Positions 1 to 7,057 of a DNA stretch of 64,000 nt are shown piece by piece. How positions within the stretch are numbered: the stretch's first letter is position 1; every line of letters begins with the position of its first letter. The position numbers and the translations under genes are program-made. The notes under the pieces are model-generated. The model was not told the DNA's origin, did no database searches, and saw only the letters and a list, made by a program, of their open reading frames with translations. Origin of the DNA: Autumnicola lenta (GTDB lineage Bacteria; Bacteroidota; Bacteroidia; Flavobacteriales; Flavobacteriaceae); contig NZ_JAVRHO010000008.1 in assembly GCF_031846515.1 (NCBI RefSeq), positions 85,065 to 149,064 of the forward strand, given 5' to 3'.

Positions 1-30
1 GGGGGATCGTGCCCCCCTCTCGCTACCAAT
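1..30 (+). other. possible tRNA 3'-end-like sequence at window edge
   Basis: The first bases can fold as a T-arm-like hairpin (five G, seven-base loop, five C) followed by TCTCGCT, then A and CCA, as at the 3' end of a tRNA. The loop (ATCGTGC) does not match the canonical TTCRANN T-loop, and the rest of any tRNA lies outside the window. It may be the tRNA-side junction of the accessory island that follows, or chance. The call is weak. Confidence 0.22.
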
Positions 31-36
31 AAAAAC

Positions 37-70
37 AAGGCTTTCGAGAAATCGGAAGCCTTTATTTTTT
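37..70 (+). terminator. intrinsic terminator
   Basis: AAGGCTT at 37-43 pairs with AAGCCTT at 56-62, and the stem extends by TCG/CGG. A T-rich run (TTTATTTTTT) follows. It would end whatever transcript enters from the left edge. Confidence 0.7.
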
Positions 71-75
71 TAATG

Positions 76-97
76 GGTACAGAATAGGTACAGAATA
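76..97 (+). repeat. tandem 11-bp direct repeat, possible recombinase arm site
   Basis: GGTACAGAATA occurs twice back to back (76-86, 87-97), just beyond the edge hairpin and terminator. Short direct repeats next to a tRNA-like end are typical of tyrosine-recombinase attachment regions, but no integrase for this island is visible in the window. The attachment-site role is inference. Confidence 0.45.
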
Positions 98-228
98 TTT
101 TATTTTTAGGGATATGATTTGGAACGATATTATTTAACATTTTTTGTAGACAAATTTTATGGGTATTGGTAAAATATATTCAGTAATTTTAAGACAACAT
201 TCAATTCCAATAATTTTAGTCAATTTAT

Positions 229-663
229 TCAAACTATTTTTGAAATAAGCCTAAAACTTAATTCCATAAATACAAAGCGGATTGCTAAAAACGCTATGAT
301 AAAAATCGGCAGAAAATCTATGGCACTTTCTAATCCTTTAGTTGTCCAAATAATGCAAAATCCGATGAGAGGATATAATAATAAAATTGAAAATAGGATT
401 TTGAATGCTTTGTGAAATCTCACTTCTATGTTTCCGCTGCTATTTTCAAACTTTCCCGTCAATATGCAAAGAGCACCAAAGCCTACGATTGAAGAAATAA
501 CTTTGAATCCGTTTTGGTCTACTTGTCCAATAAAATCTTCTTTTACTCCCCATTTCGAAACAATATTTGAAGTCAGTTTGGTATGCTGTTTCAGGTCATT
601 CATCGCACTCGAGCTACTTTCACTCAATTCAACCTTAAAATTTTTATCAGGAAATAATTTCAT
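229..663 (-). CDS. small hypothetical membrane protein (island gene 1)
   Basis: This is a 144-residue protein of no family I recognise. Its first ~50 residues are polar and contain a serine cluster (SESSSSA). Three hydrophobic segments follow at about residues 54-71, 87-107 and 112-133, so it is probably an inner-membrane protein with a cytoplasmic N-terminal tail. The ATG at 663 is the first in frame. It is the last of three minus-strand island genes, and the spacer upstream of it (690-818) is the palindromic, GC-rich type discussed below. Cassette-like arrays in Bacteroidota often carry such single small genes. Function unknown; I am fairly sure it is a real gene but not certain. Confidence 0.55.
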   Translation of the reverse strand: MKLFPDKNFKVELSESSSSAMNDLKQHTKLTSNIVSKWGVKEDFIGQVDQNGFKVISSIVGFGALCILTGKFENSSGNIEVRFHKAFKILFSILLLYPLIGFCIIWTTKGLESAIDFLPIFIIAFLAIRFVFMELSFRLISKIV

Positions 664-689
664 TTAATGAGCAGTATTTTTTAAATGAG

Positions 690-818
690 GTACAACGTCT
701 CGTATAAAAACTGTGCGAGCGGGCGAGCGTGATTGTCCGCAGGACAATCAGGCGTTGCAAGCGAGCACGGACTTTCGAATTGAGACAGGTTTGAGCATTG
801 TTTTTATATATTGTGCCT
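690..818 (-). other. attC-like palindromic spacer, left part
   Basis: This GC-rich spacer lies between two AT-rich co-directional genes. Its ends are imperfect inverted repeats: GTACAACG...GTATAAAAAC near 691-711, mirrored by GTTTTTATATATTGTGCC at 800-817, with TATAAAAAC/GTTTTTATA as a perfect core. The interior contains a perfect hairpin, GATTGTCC-GCA-GGACAATC (about 731-749). The shape (terminal inverted repeats, variable palindromic middle, located between small genes) is that of integron-type attC sites. The canonical RYYYAAC core is not exact. An IS element interrupts its right end, and the remaining part is at 1759-1782. Confidence 0.45.
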
Positions 819-1758
819 GTTGCACAAGTTAGCCAAAAGAGCTAATTTTCTGTATGCAAGGCAAGAAAAATTATCAGGAAAAACTCTTCACTTCCTTCCG
901 TCTCAGTGACAGGATTCCAAAAGAAAATTTTTACAGACGTTTAAAAGAAGTCCTGAACCTGGAGTTTCTTTATCCGCTTACCCAAAAGTTCTACGGAGAG
1001 AGCGGACAGAAAAGCATCGACCCGGTGGTCTTTTTCAAGATCTGTCTGGTGGGATACCTGGAAAACATCACTACGGACCGTGGACTAATGAACCACTGCG
1101 CAATGCGGTTGGACGTCCTCTACTTCCTGGGATATGATGTGGATGAAGAACTGCCCTGGCACAGTACCATCAGCCGTACCCGCCAGCTTTTCCCTGAAGA
1201 TATCTTTGAGGAAGTTTTTACCAAAGTTTTAAAGCTGTGTATTGAAATCGGATTGGTAACCGGGCACACCCAGGCAATTGATTCGGCCCCTGTAAAAGCC
1301 AATGCTTCCATGGACAGTCTGGAGATCAAAGTCCCGGCAGAAGACCTGGAGGAGCATCTCTCCAAGGTGCGTGTAGTTGAACGGGTAAAAAGCAGGCGTG
1401 GCCGTTATATGAAAGGCAAACGGCAAAGTACTGTGGAACCTGTCTTTGGCACTCTCAAAGAATTCCTTGGCTTAAGAAAAGTAAACACAGTTGGCATCAG
1501 GCAAGCAAACAAGTGCATGCACCTGGCCGCCATTGCTTATAACTTAAAGAAATATTTGAAACATACCGCAAAACGGGTAAAATCCAGAGCAGGACAGTCC
1601 GTTTTGCTTTTTCCACCTAAAAACCTATTGCAAGAGCTCCAAAGTTCACTTTTAAGGAACCTGAATTTTGTTCACCGCCAATCCAATCCATAAAAGAAAA
1701 ACTGTTTAAAGCGGCTTATTTGTAGCGGGAATTCAAAAAAATTATTGGCTTGTGCAAC
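819..1758 (+). mobile_element. IS1182-type element, internally deleted
   Basis: The element is 940 bp long and bounded by perfect 10-bp inverted ends GTTGCACAAG (819-828) and CTTGTGCAAC (1749-1758). The similarity extends imperfectly a few bases inward (AGCCAA against TTGGCT). It carries one transposase gene that has lost its central part. Flanking bases show no clear target duplication. It is inserted in the palindromic spacer between island genes 1 and 2. Full IS1182-family elements are about 1.5-2 kb, so this is a non-autonomous derivative that a full-length relative elsewhere could mobilise. Confidence 0.8.
854..1693 (+). pseudogene. IS1182 family transposase with in-frame internal deletion
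   Basis: The open frame gives 279 residues, against roughly 450-500 for intact IS1182 transposases. The N-terminal DUF772-like region (SFRLSDRIPKENFYRRL) and the first catalytic Asp region (AIDSAPVKANASMDS, about residue 142) are present. So is the C-terminal DDE segment with the catalytic Glu (QSTVEPVFGTL, about residue 196), ending in NLKKYLK. Between EEHLSKVR and ERVKSRRGRY about 180 residues are missing, including the second catalytic Asp block (usually DTGYSS-like). The join is in frame, so a protein may still be made, but it should be inactive. Named as a pseudogene because a DDE residue is lost. Confidence 0.8.
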
Positions 1759-1782
1759 GGTTACTACTTTTGTACGCAGTTT
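1759..1782 (-). other. attC-like spacer, right remnant
   Basis: These bases between the IS end and the stop of the DUF1963 gene contain GGTTACTACTTTTGTACGCA. They continue the spacer cut by the IS element: read on the minus strand, the gene ends and AAAACTGCGTACAAAAG leads into the inverted-repeat region at 690-818. Confidence 0.4.
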
Positions 1783-2679
1783 TTATGTCATTTGAAACGT
1801 CATCTTTATGTTGCTAAAGTTTTGATTTTTCAAGTCATTTTTTGAAATCCCAAAGTAATAAGTTCCGCTACCACCAAACCTGGTCATATCAGAATTTGAA
1901 TCATTGCAGTCTAATTGTAATAATAATTCAAACGTATTAGACAATTCTAGAATATCATTCCATCTCTTCTGAAATTCAGAACTATCAGCTCCATAAAGTC
2001 CTAATTCTTTTGAAGAGAAATCATAAAGTGCACTAGATTGAATATACCTATCATATCCAAGAATTTGGTGGAGGTTATCCATAACTGAATATAGGTCCGC
2101 TATGAAGTCTTCCGTAGGCTCATTAAAATAAAAATTTAAATCATCATATTTTTTATCCAGTTCAAAAAGTTTATTGTTCTGGTCATCCGGAATTGTATAA
2201 AATTGAAAATACTTAATTATTGCTGTTTTCAAAGAATAATTTGCTTCCAGATCTTTAGGGAATTCTGCTCTGATGAGATTTTCGGATTTGCTATACAAAA
2301 ATTTGAACTCCTGATTTATTCCATTAAATTCTTTGTATTGGTCGTCAAGACTTAAAAAGATGTAAAAGAAACCTTTACTTGGTAAAATATTTTCTTGGTC
2401 AAATTGAGTTAATTCCGACAAATTATATTGTGCGCAAAACAGCATTGATTTATTATCCACTTTGGGCCATATAAAGTCCTGTGGTAAATCAGGTTTACCT
2501 CCAATTTTAGAGGTGCCAATTTTTATGTTTTTATCTTCATCGGCCTTAGTTTTTATACCAATTGTCGATCTAATCATTTTGATTAAGTCCTCTTTGTCGG
2601 ATTTTTGAATCCCTCCATCTTCCAAATTCCTAATGAAGGATTTTATCTTTTCTATATTACTTTTTCTGAAGCTAAACAT
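1783..2679 (-). CDS. DUF1963 (YwqG-like) family protein (island gene 2)
   Basis: This 298-residue protein matches DUF1963/YwqG. Diagnostic parts are the N-terminal KIGGKPDLPQDFIWP block (about residues 58-72), the following MLFCAQYNLSEL strand, and the C-terminal LLQLDCNDSNSD...FGGSGTYYFGI block close to the end. The family is a cytoplasmic beta-rich fold of unknown biochemical function, common in mobile or accessory regions and sometimes linked to toxin-immunity loci. There is no signal peptide. It is flanked on both sides by palindromic spacers, as expected of a cassette gene. No partner gene is visible. Family assignment is fairly firm; the role is unknown. Confidence 0.8.
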   Translation of the reverse strand: MFSFRKSNIEKIKSFIRNLEDGGIQKSDKEDLIKMIRSTIGIKTKADEDKNIKIGTSKIGGKPDLPQDFIWPKVDNKSMLFCAQYNLSELTQFDQENILPSKGFFYIFLSLDDQYKEFNGINQEFKFLYSKSENLIRAEFPKDLEANYSLKTAIIKYFQFYTIPDDQNNKLFELDKKYDDLNFYFNEPTEDFIADLYSVMDNLHQILGYDRYIQSSALYDFSSKELGLYGADSSEFQKRWNDILELSNTFELLLQLDCNDSNSDMTRFGGSGTYYFGISKNDLKNQNFSNIKMTFQMT

Positions 2680-2699
2680 TTATATATTTTATAGAGTTT

Positions 2700-2850
2700 T
2701 TGAGGATGCCTCACAACGGTTACGGTGTCGAGTTGCGGGAGTAGGGACTCGGACTTGTCGGCTTAATAATTTTCTTTCTTAGTCTCTAAAATTACACTTT
2801 TTGGATGAAACCCGTTATTTGCGATGAACCGACTTAAGTTTTTTTTTCTA
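2700..2850 (-). other. second attC-like palindromic spacer
   Basis: A GC-rich patch (CACAACGGTTACGGTGTCGA...GGACTCGGAC) sits between the two AT-rich minus-strand genes. CACAACGGTT near 2711 is echoed in imperfect inverse by AACCCGTTATTTG near 2808-2820, and GTCGAGT/GACTCGGAC forms an internal hairpin. GTCGGCTTAA (2758) and CCGACTTAAG (2829) are near-direct repeats. The layout parallels the 690-818 spacer, supporting a repeated recombination-site-like unit. No integrase is in the window to confirm it. Confidence 0.42.
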
Positions 2851-2947
2851 CGAAATTATAATTAAATGTAAATTATTAGAACTGTAACAGAACTGCTGAT
2901 CATTAAAAGGTCACGAGAGGTATCGCCACTTATATTGACAATATTTG

Positions 2948-3514
2948 TTATGGATTATATTCGGGCACTGGAATCATAATATGTGCATAGGGCGTTCCGT
3001 CCCACATAACCCAAGGTCCGCCATTGTTCATTTTTGTTGGCAATCCTTCAAGAATAGATTTATCGGGTAAAACTACGACTATATGCGGTACTTGATGTTC
3101 CATCCATTCATTTTCTGGTGTAGGACTTGTATCCCAAGGATTCAAATTACTCCGTCCATGTCCTCCTTGTAAAAAATAGCCGAAGCCTGTCTGAGTTATA
3201 TTGGGATCCCTTTTTTCTGCGGCGGCACTTAATAGTTCAAACACCTGAGAGTCCACACACATTGGATTGTTACCAGGAATATGGGGGTTGTCAGGACGAC
3301 AAGTCCAACCATTGGTGCCTTTGCGCAAAACTATATTTTGACCACCTGGCTCTGTCGGGTAGCCTAAAATAGTAGCATTTTTTGAAATAGATGATGGAGC
3401 GGCACTCATGGCCTCTTCTATCTTGCTCGATATTTTTTTAGTTTCAGTTTGGCCTTGAACAACTTGAGCTGTTAACAAGCAAAATAGAATTACAATAAAT
3501 GTTAGATACTTCAT
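2948..3514 (-). CDS. secreted protein of unknown function (island gene 3)
   Basis: This 188-residue protein has a clear signal peptide (residues 1-21, cut near VVQGQ). The mature part has the pattern of a family of uncharacterised exported proteins seen in Bacteroidota and Proteobacteria: KNATILGY, LRKGTNGWTCRPDNP, NPMCVDS, GYFLQGG, PHIVVVLPD, NGGPWVMWDGTPYAHIMIPV. Two cysteines (in WTCRP and MCVDS) could form a disulfide. The conserved Trp/Gly/His residues suggest a ligand-binding or enzymatic site, but no activity is known to me. It is the first gene of the minus-strand island series, with spacer 2700-2850 downstream. Confidence 0.7.
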   Translation of the reverse strand: MKYLTFIVILFCLLTAQVVQGQTETKKISSKIEEAMSAAPSSISKNATILGYPTEPGGQNIVLRKGTNGWTCRPDNPHIPGNNPMCVDSQVFELLSAAAEKRDPNITQTGFGYFLQGGHGRSNLNPWDTSPTPENEWMEHQVPHIVVVLPDKSILEGLPTKMNNGGPWVMWDGTPYAHIMIPVPEYNP

Positions 3515-3834
3515 ATTTGTCTCTTTTTAGGTATTTATTAAAAAATTATCTCGTCACATATTTTTAAATATGTCCAATTATATTCATTAGTTTCCTTTAA
3601 TGTTGGGTAACATATATATAAATCTAACACTAAACCTTATTTCCTAATAAATGCATTAGTACATTTATCTCTACTTTGTTTTTACTACTCTAATGTAGAG
3701 GATTTTCAGTTTTAAAAAAATGTTTGTCGTTCTGTAATGTAAATTCAGTGGGCTTTAGTGCTCCATTAAATTGTCCATTGTATTCCGGATAGGATAAATA
3801 CTGACAGTTTCAAAAATGATTGCTATTATTGTAT
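3515..3834. other. intergenic region between island gene 3 and LysR gene
   Basis: These 320 AT-rich bases separate two divergent genes and should contain both promoters. I see no convincing TAnnTTTG box, palindrome or repeat. The right border of the accessory island probably lies here, but no end sequence can be identified. Confidence 0.3.
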
Positions 3835-4728
3835 ATGTTTGACTTCCGCCTAAAAGTTTTTAGCACCGTAGCAAGAAGGCTCAGCTTTACCAAGGCTGCC
3901 GAGGAGCTACTTATCTCGCAGCCTGCGGTGACAAAGCATATTAAAGAACTGGAAAATCAATTTGGCCTGGCGCTATTCGACAGAAGGGGAAATAAGGTGT
4001 TGCTCTCCCCTGCCGGGGAAATTTTGTTAAGCCACACTACCGAAATTCAAAAAATTTACCAGCGCATAGAATTTGATCTCAATCAGTTAAATAGTGCTTT
4101 TAAGGGTACGTTGCATGTAGGATCCAGCACTTCCATAACTCAATATATCCTGCCACCGTTGCTGGCGCGGTTTCACAATATCCACCAGGAAGTAAAGGTG
4201 GAATTGCTGAGTGGAAATTCGGAACAGATTGAGCAGGCCCTGCTTAATAAAAAAATAGAACTGGGCGTAATAGAAGGTCAATCCAAACGCCGTGAAATTA
4301 TTTATACGCCATTTCTAAAGGATGAAATCGTCCTGGTGTGTGGCAGTAAAAATTCCATGGCCAAAAAGGATGAAATCAAACCGGAAGAGCTCAAGAAAAT
4401 TCCGCTTTTATTGAGGGAACCGGGATCGGGAACGCTGGAAGTTACCGCCGATGCTTTGAAGCAAAAGGGAATCCGACTGTCCGACCTGCAGGTGGAAATG
4501 CAGCTGGGAAGCACCGAAGCTATTAAATCTTACCTGCAACATTCAGATTGTATGGCATTTGTTTCCCTTCACGCTATCCTTAAAGAACTGGAAAGCGGGG
4601 TCCTGAAAATTATTGAAATCAAAAAACTTCCCATTCACCGAAATTTCTATTTTATTACTCCGCAAGGTCCAGAGGGTGGCCTCCCTGCCCTGCTCATCCA
4701 GTTTCTTCTCAGGAATCATAATTTATAG
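3835..4728 (+). CDS. LysR-family transcriptional regulator
   Basis: This is a 297-residue LysR regulator. The N-terminal winged helix-turn-helix is obvious (RLSFTKAAEELLISQPAVTKHIKELE, about residues 14-40), followed by the substrate-binding fold (GTLHVGSSTSITQYILPPLL; ELGVIEGQ; LLREPGSGT). The frame is open from a TTG at 3820, but ATG 3835 gives the normal family start (MFDFRLKVF). It is encoded just upstream of cysJ-cysI in the same direction, 400 bases away, and a 7-bp inverted repeat lies next to the cysJ promoter. It is therefore a reasonable candidate for the local sulfur-assimilation regulator (CysB-like role). That is inference from position; it is not an orthologue I can name. Confidence 0.9.
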   Translation: MFDFRLKVFSTVARRLSFTKAAEELLISQPAVTKHIKELENQFGLALFDRRGNKVLLSPAGEILLSHTTEIQKIYQRIEFDLNQLNSAFKGTLHVGSSTSITQYILPPLLARFHNIHQEVKVELLSGNSEQIEQALLNKKIELGVIEGQSKRREIIYTPFLKDEIVLVCGSKNSMAKKDEIKPEELKKIPLLLREPGSGTLEVTADALKQKGIRLSDLQVEMQLGSTEAIKSYLQHSDCMAFVSLHAILKELESGVLKIIEIKKLPIHRNFYFITPQGPEGGLPALLIQFLLRNHNL

Positions 4729-4762
4729 ATGATTATATTCCTGAAACACCTAAACCTGGTTT

Positions 4763-4822
4763 TGTCTCCTTGAGCGGAGTCGAAAGGTCATTTAAAACAT
4801 CTCGACCGCGCTACTTTAGACA
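4763..4822. repeat. imperfect long palindrome, dispersed intergenic repeat
   Basis: TGTCTCCTTGAGCGGAGTCG at 4763 is mirrored by CTCGACCGCGCTACTTTAGA and CA ending at 4822 (shared TGTCT, AGCG, GTCGA blocks). It sits at the 3' side of the LysR gene. Similar GAGCGGAGTCGAAAGG sequences are, to my knowledge, widely scattered in flavobacterial intergenic DNA. The remaining bases from 4729 to 5055 show nothing else; an open frame at 4822-5025 has no protein-like features. Confidence 0.5.
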
Positions 4823-5055
4823 TGCCATTTTATTATAAAGTACAATTTGAGGTGCTTTACAAGACAAGCATAATTTATAATTATTATCAACTCGAAATCT
4901 CATATTATACACTCAGAAATTACTTCTGCAAAAAGCTCAAACTTGCAGCGAAGATTTACCTGTTCTCAAGATGTAACCTTTCTTCAGAAGTAAGATATTT
5001 CCCCATTCCTCCACTTTCATTATAACTTCAGGTTATTCTATATTATTATTTGCAA

Positions 5056-5087
5056 TTGGCAATCCCTTTTTAGATGTCTTATTTTTG
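5056..5087 (+). promoter_or_regulatory. cysJ promoter (Bacteroidota type)
   Basis: TATTTTTG at 5080-5087 matches the Bacteroidota -7 consensus TAnnTTTG. TTG at 5056-5058 is 21 bases upstream, a suitable -33 element. It is 45 bases ahead of the cysJ start codon. Confidence 0.55.
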
Positions 5088-5094
5088 TGCTGCA

Positions 5095-5112
5095 AAGACA
5101 TAGGAATGTCTT
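5095..5112. promoter_or_regulatory. inverted repeat near cysJ transcription start
   Basis: AAGACAT and ATGTCTT (7 bp, perfect) are separated by AGGA, immediately downstream of the predicted cysJ promoter. The position suits an operator, possibly for the adjacent LysR protein, or a short leader hairpin. Confidence 0.4.
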
Positions 5113-5132
5113 GATATGAAAACTGAGAACAC

Positions 5133-6938
5133 ATGGATTTAAAGAAGGGGCCTTTTAACGATAAACAAGCTGAAAAGCTACAGGATGCATTGTCCGGACT
5201 GGATTCGGGACAGCTTCAATGGTTAAGCGGATATTTTTCAGGAATTATTCAGAATGCACCTGCAGTTTCAGCAACTCCACAACAGCAGAATACTGCTGCT
5301 CCTCAGGCTGCTGCTTCCACACCGCAAAAGCTACATATTCTTTTTGGCAGTCACACAGGAAACAGCGAAGGTTTAGCTGAAAACCTGGCTACACTCGCAA
5401 AGGAGAAAGGAATAGAAACAGAGGTTTCAGACATGGCTTCCTTTAAAGGAAGGAACCTGAAGAAAATCGATAATTTAGCTGTAATAGTCAGCACTCACGG
5501 TTTAGGGGAACCTCCCGTACAGGCAGAAGATCTCTATAATTTTATACACAGCAAAAAAGCGCCGGATCTTTCTCATATGAAATTCTCTGTGCTGGCATTA
5601 GGCGATAGTAGTTATGTCGACTTCTGCCAAACCGGAAAAGATTTCGATATTGCGCTGGAAAAACTGGGCGCGCAGCGTATTGGTCCGCGACAGGATTGTG
5701 ATGTAGATTACGAAGAAGATGCAGAAGCGTGGCAAGATAGTTTTTTAAATGCCCTGGCGCAGAGCTCCAGTCAGGGAGCTGAAGCAGAAGCACCAGTCGA
5801 AGTGGCTGTTCCAAAGGCCGCAGCGAAATTCTCCAGAAAGAACCCTTTTGAGGCCACTATCCTGGAAAAAATAGAATTGAACGGAAGAGGATCTTCCAAA
5901 GAAACGATTCATTTGGAATTGGACCTGGAAGGTTCCGGTTTAACTTATGAACCCGGCGATGCCCTGGGAGTTTATGGAGCAAATTCGGAATACTTGATAG
6001 GCGAAGTTTTAAAAGCCACCAAACTTTCAGGAAATGAACAGGTAGAAACCCATCAGGGAAAAAAGAACCTGCTGGAAGCATTGACTTACGATTATGAGTT
6101 AACACCGCTTTCCAAACTTTCCATTACAAAATATGCCGAACTTACAGAAAGCAAAAAACTAAAAGAAATACTTTCAGACAATAAAGAAATTCAGGATTAC
6201 CTCCTGGGCCGTGATGTTCTGGATTTAATTCAGGAGGAACCCTACGAATTAAAACCGGATGAGCTGATTTCAGTATTAAGGAAAAATACTCCAAGGATGT
6301 ATTCTATCGCTTCCTCGCAGCAGGCCGTGGAAGATGAAGTGCATTTGCTTGTTTCGGTGGTTCGCTACGAGGCCTTTGGCAGAAATAAAGAAGGCCACTG
6401 CTCCACTACCCTTGCCGACCGGCTTAAGGTAGACGATAAGGTAAAGGTCTTCGTTGACAAAAACAGCAGGTTTAAACTTCCGCAGGATCCTGAGGTGCCG
6501 GTTATTATGGTGGGACCCGGTACAGGTGTCGCTCCTTTCAGGGCTTTTATGCAACACAAGGAAGTGGCAGAGAACAAAGGTAAATCCTGGTTATTCTTTG
6601 GAGACCGCAACTTCAGAACAGATTTTCTGTATCAAACGGAATGGCAGCAATATCTTAACGAAGGTGTGCTAACTAAAGCAGATGTAGCTTTTTCCAGGGA
6701 TCAGGAGGAAAAACAGTATGTGCAGCACAGGATGTTAGAAAACGGAAAAGAACTTTACGACTGGCTGGAGCAGGGAGCGCATTTCTATGTATGCGGCGAT
6801 GCAACAAGTATGGCGAAAGATGTGGATAATGCCTTGCGGGAAATCATTCAGCAGCAAGGAGGCGTAACTCCGGAGAAAGCAGAAGAATACATTAAGTATC
6901 TTCAGGTTTCCAAGCGTTATCAAACAGATATTTACTAG
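5133..6938 (+). CDS. cysJ: sulfite reductase (NADPH) flavoprotein alpha subunit
   Basis: CysJ passes electrons from NADPH through FAD and FMN to the CysI hemoprotein in the six-electron reduction of sulfite to sulfide. The 601 residues show an N-terminal helix region, an Ala/Gln/Pro linker (about 41-64), a flavodoxin domain with the FMN phosphate loop FGSHTGNSE (about 71-79), then the FAD/NADPH reductase part. The latter has RMYSIASS, the GPGTGVAPFRAF nucleotide motif, and a C-terminal aromatic (QTDIY). Length matches E. coli CysJ (599). cysI follows 119 bases downstream, and together they form the sulfite-reductase holoenzyme in the cytoplasm. cysD/N/C/H are not in the window. Confidence 0.95.
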   Translation: MDLKKGPFNDKQAEKLQDALSGLDSGQLQWLSGYFSGIIQNAPAVSATPQQQNTAAPQAAASTPQKLHILFGSHTGNSEGLAENLATLAKEKGIETEVSDMASFKGRNLKKIDNLAVIVSTHGLGEPPVQAEDLYNFIHSKKAPDLSHMKFSVLALGDSSYVDFCQTGKDFDIALEKLGAQRIGPRQDCDVDYEEDAEAWQDSFLNALAQSSSQGAEAEAPVEVAVPKAAAKFSRKNPFEATILEKIELNGRGSSKETIHLELDLEGSGLTYEPGDALGVYGANSEYLIGEVLKATKLSGNEQVETHQGKKNLLEALTYDYELTPLSKLSITKYAELTESKKLKEILSDNKEIQDYLLGRDVLDLIQEEPYELKPDELISVLRKNTPRMYSIASSQQAVEDEVHLLVSVVRYEAFGRNKEGHCSTTLADRLKVDDKVKVFVDKNSRFKLPQDPEVPVIMVGPGTGVAPFRAFMQHKEVAENKGKSWLFFGDRNFRTDFLYQTEWQQYLNEGVLTKADVAFSRDQEEKQYVQHRMLENGKELYDWLEQGAHFYVCGDATSMAKDVDNALREIIQQQGGVTPEKAEEYIKYLQVSKRYQTDIY

Positions 6939-7057
6939 AAAAGCTGCAGAATAATCAGAAAAGTGATTTATGAATCACAGTTATTTCAGTGGAGTTTTAG
7001 TAGAAATATGCAGGTAAGGTTAAAAAGGAAATTATAACTTACACAAAAGAAAGAATT

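Noticed and set aside
4822..5025. 67-residue open frame
   Set aside because: Composition and lack of any domain or signal suggest chance; it starts inside a palindromic repeat.
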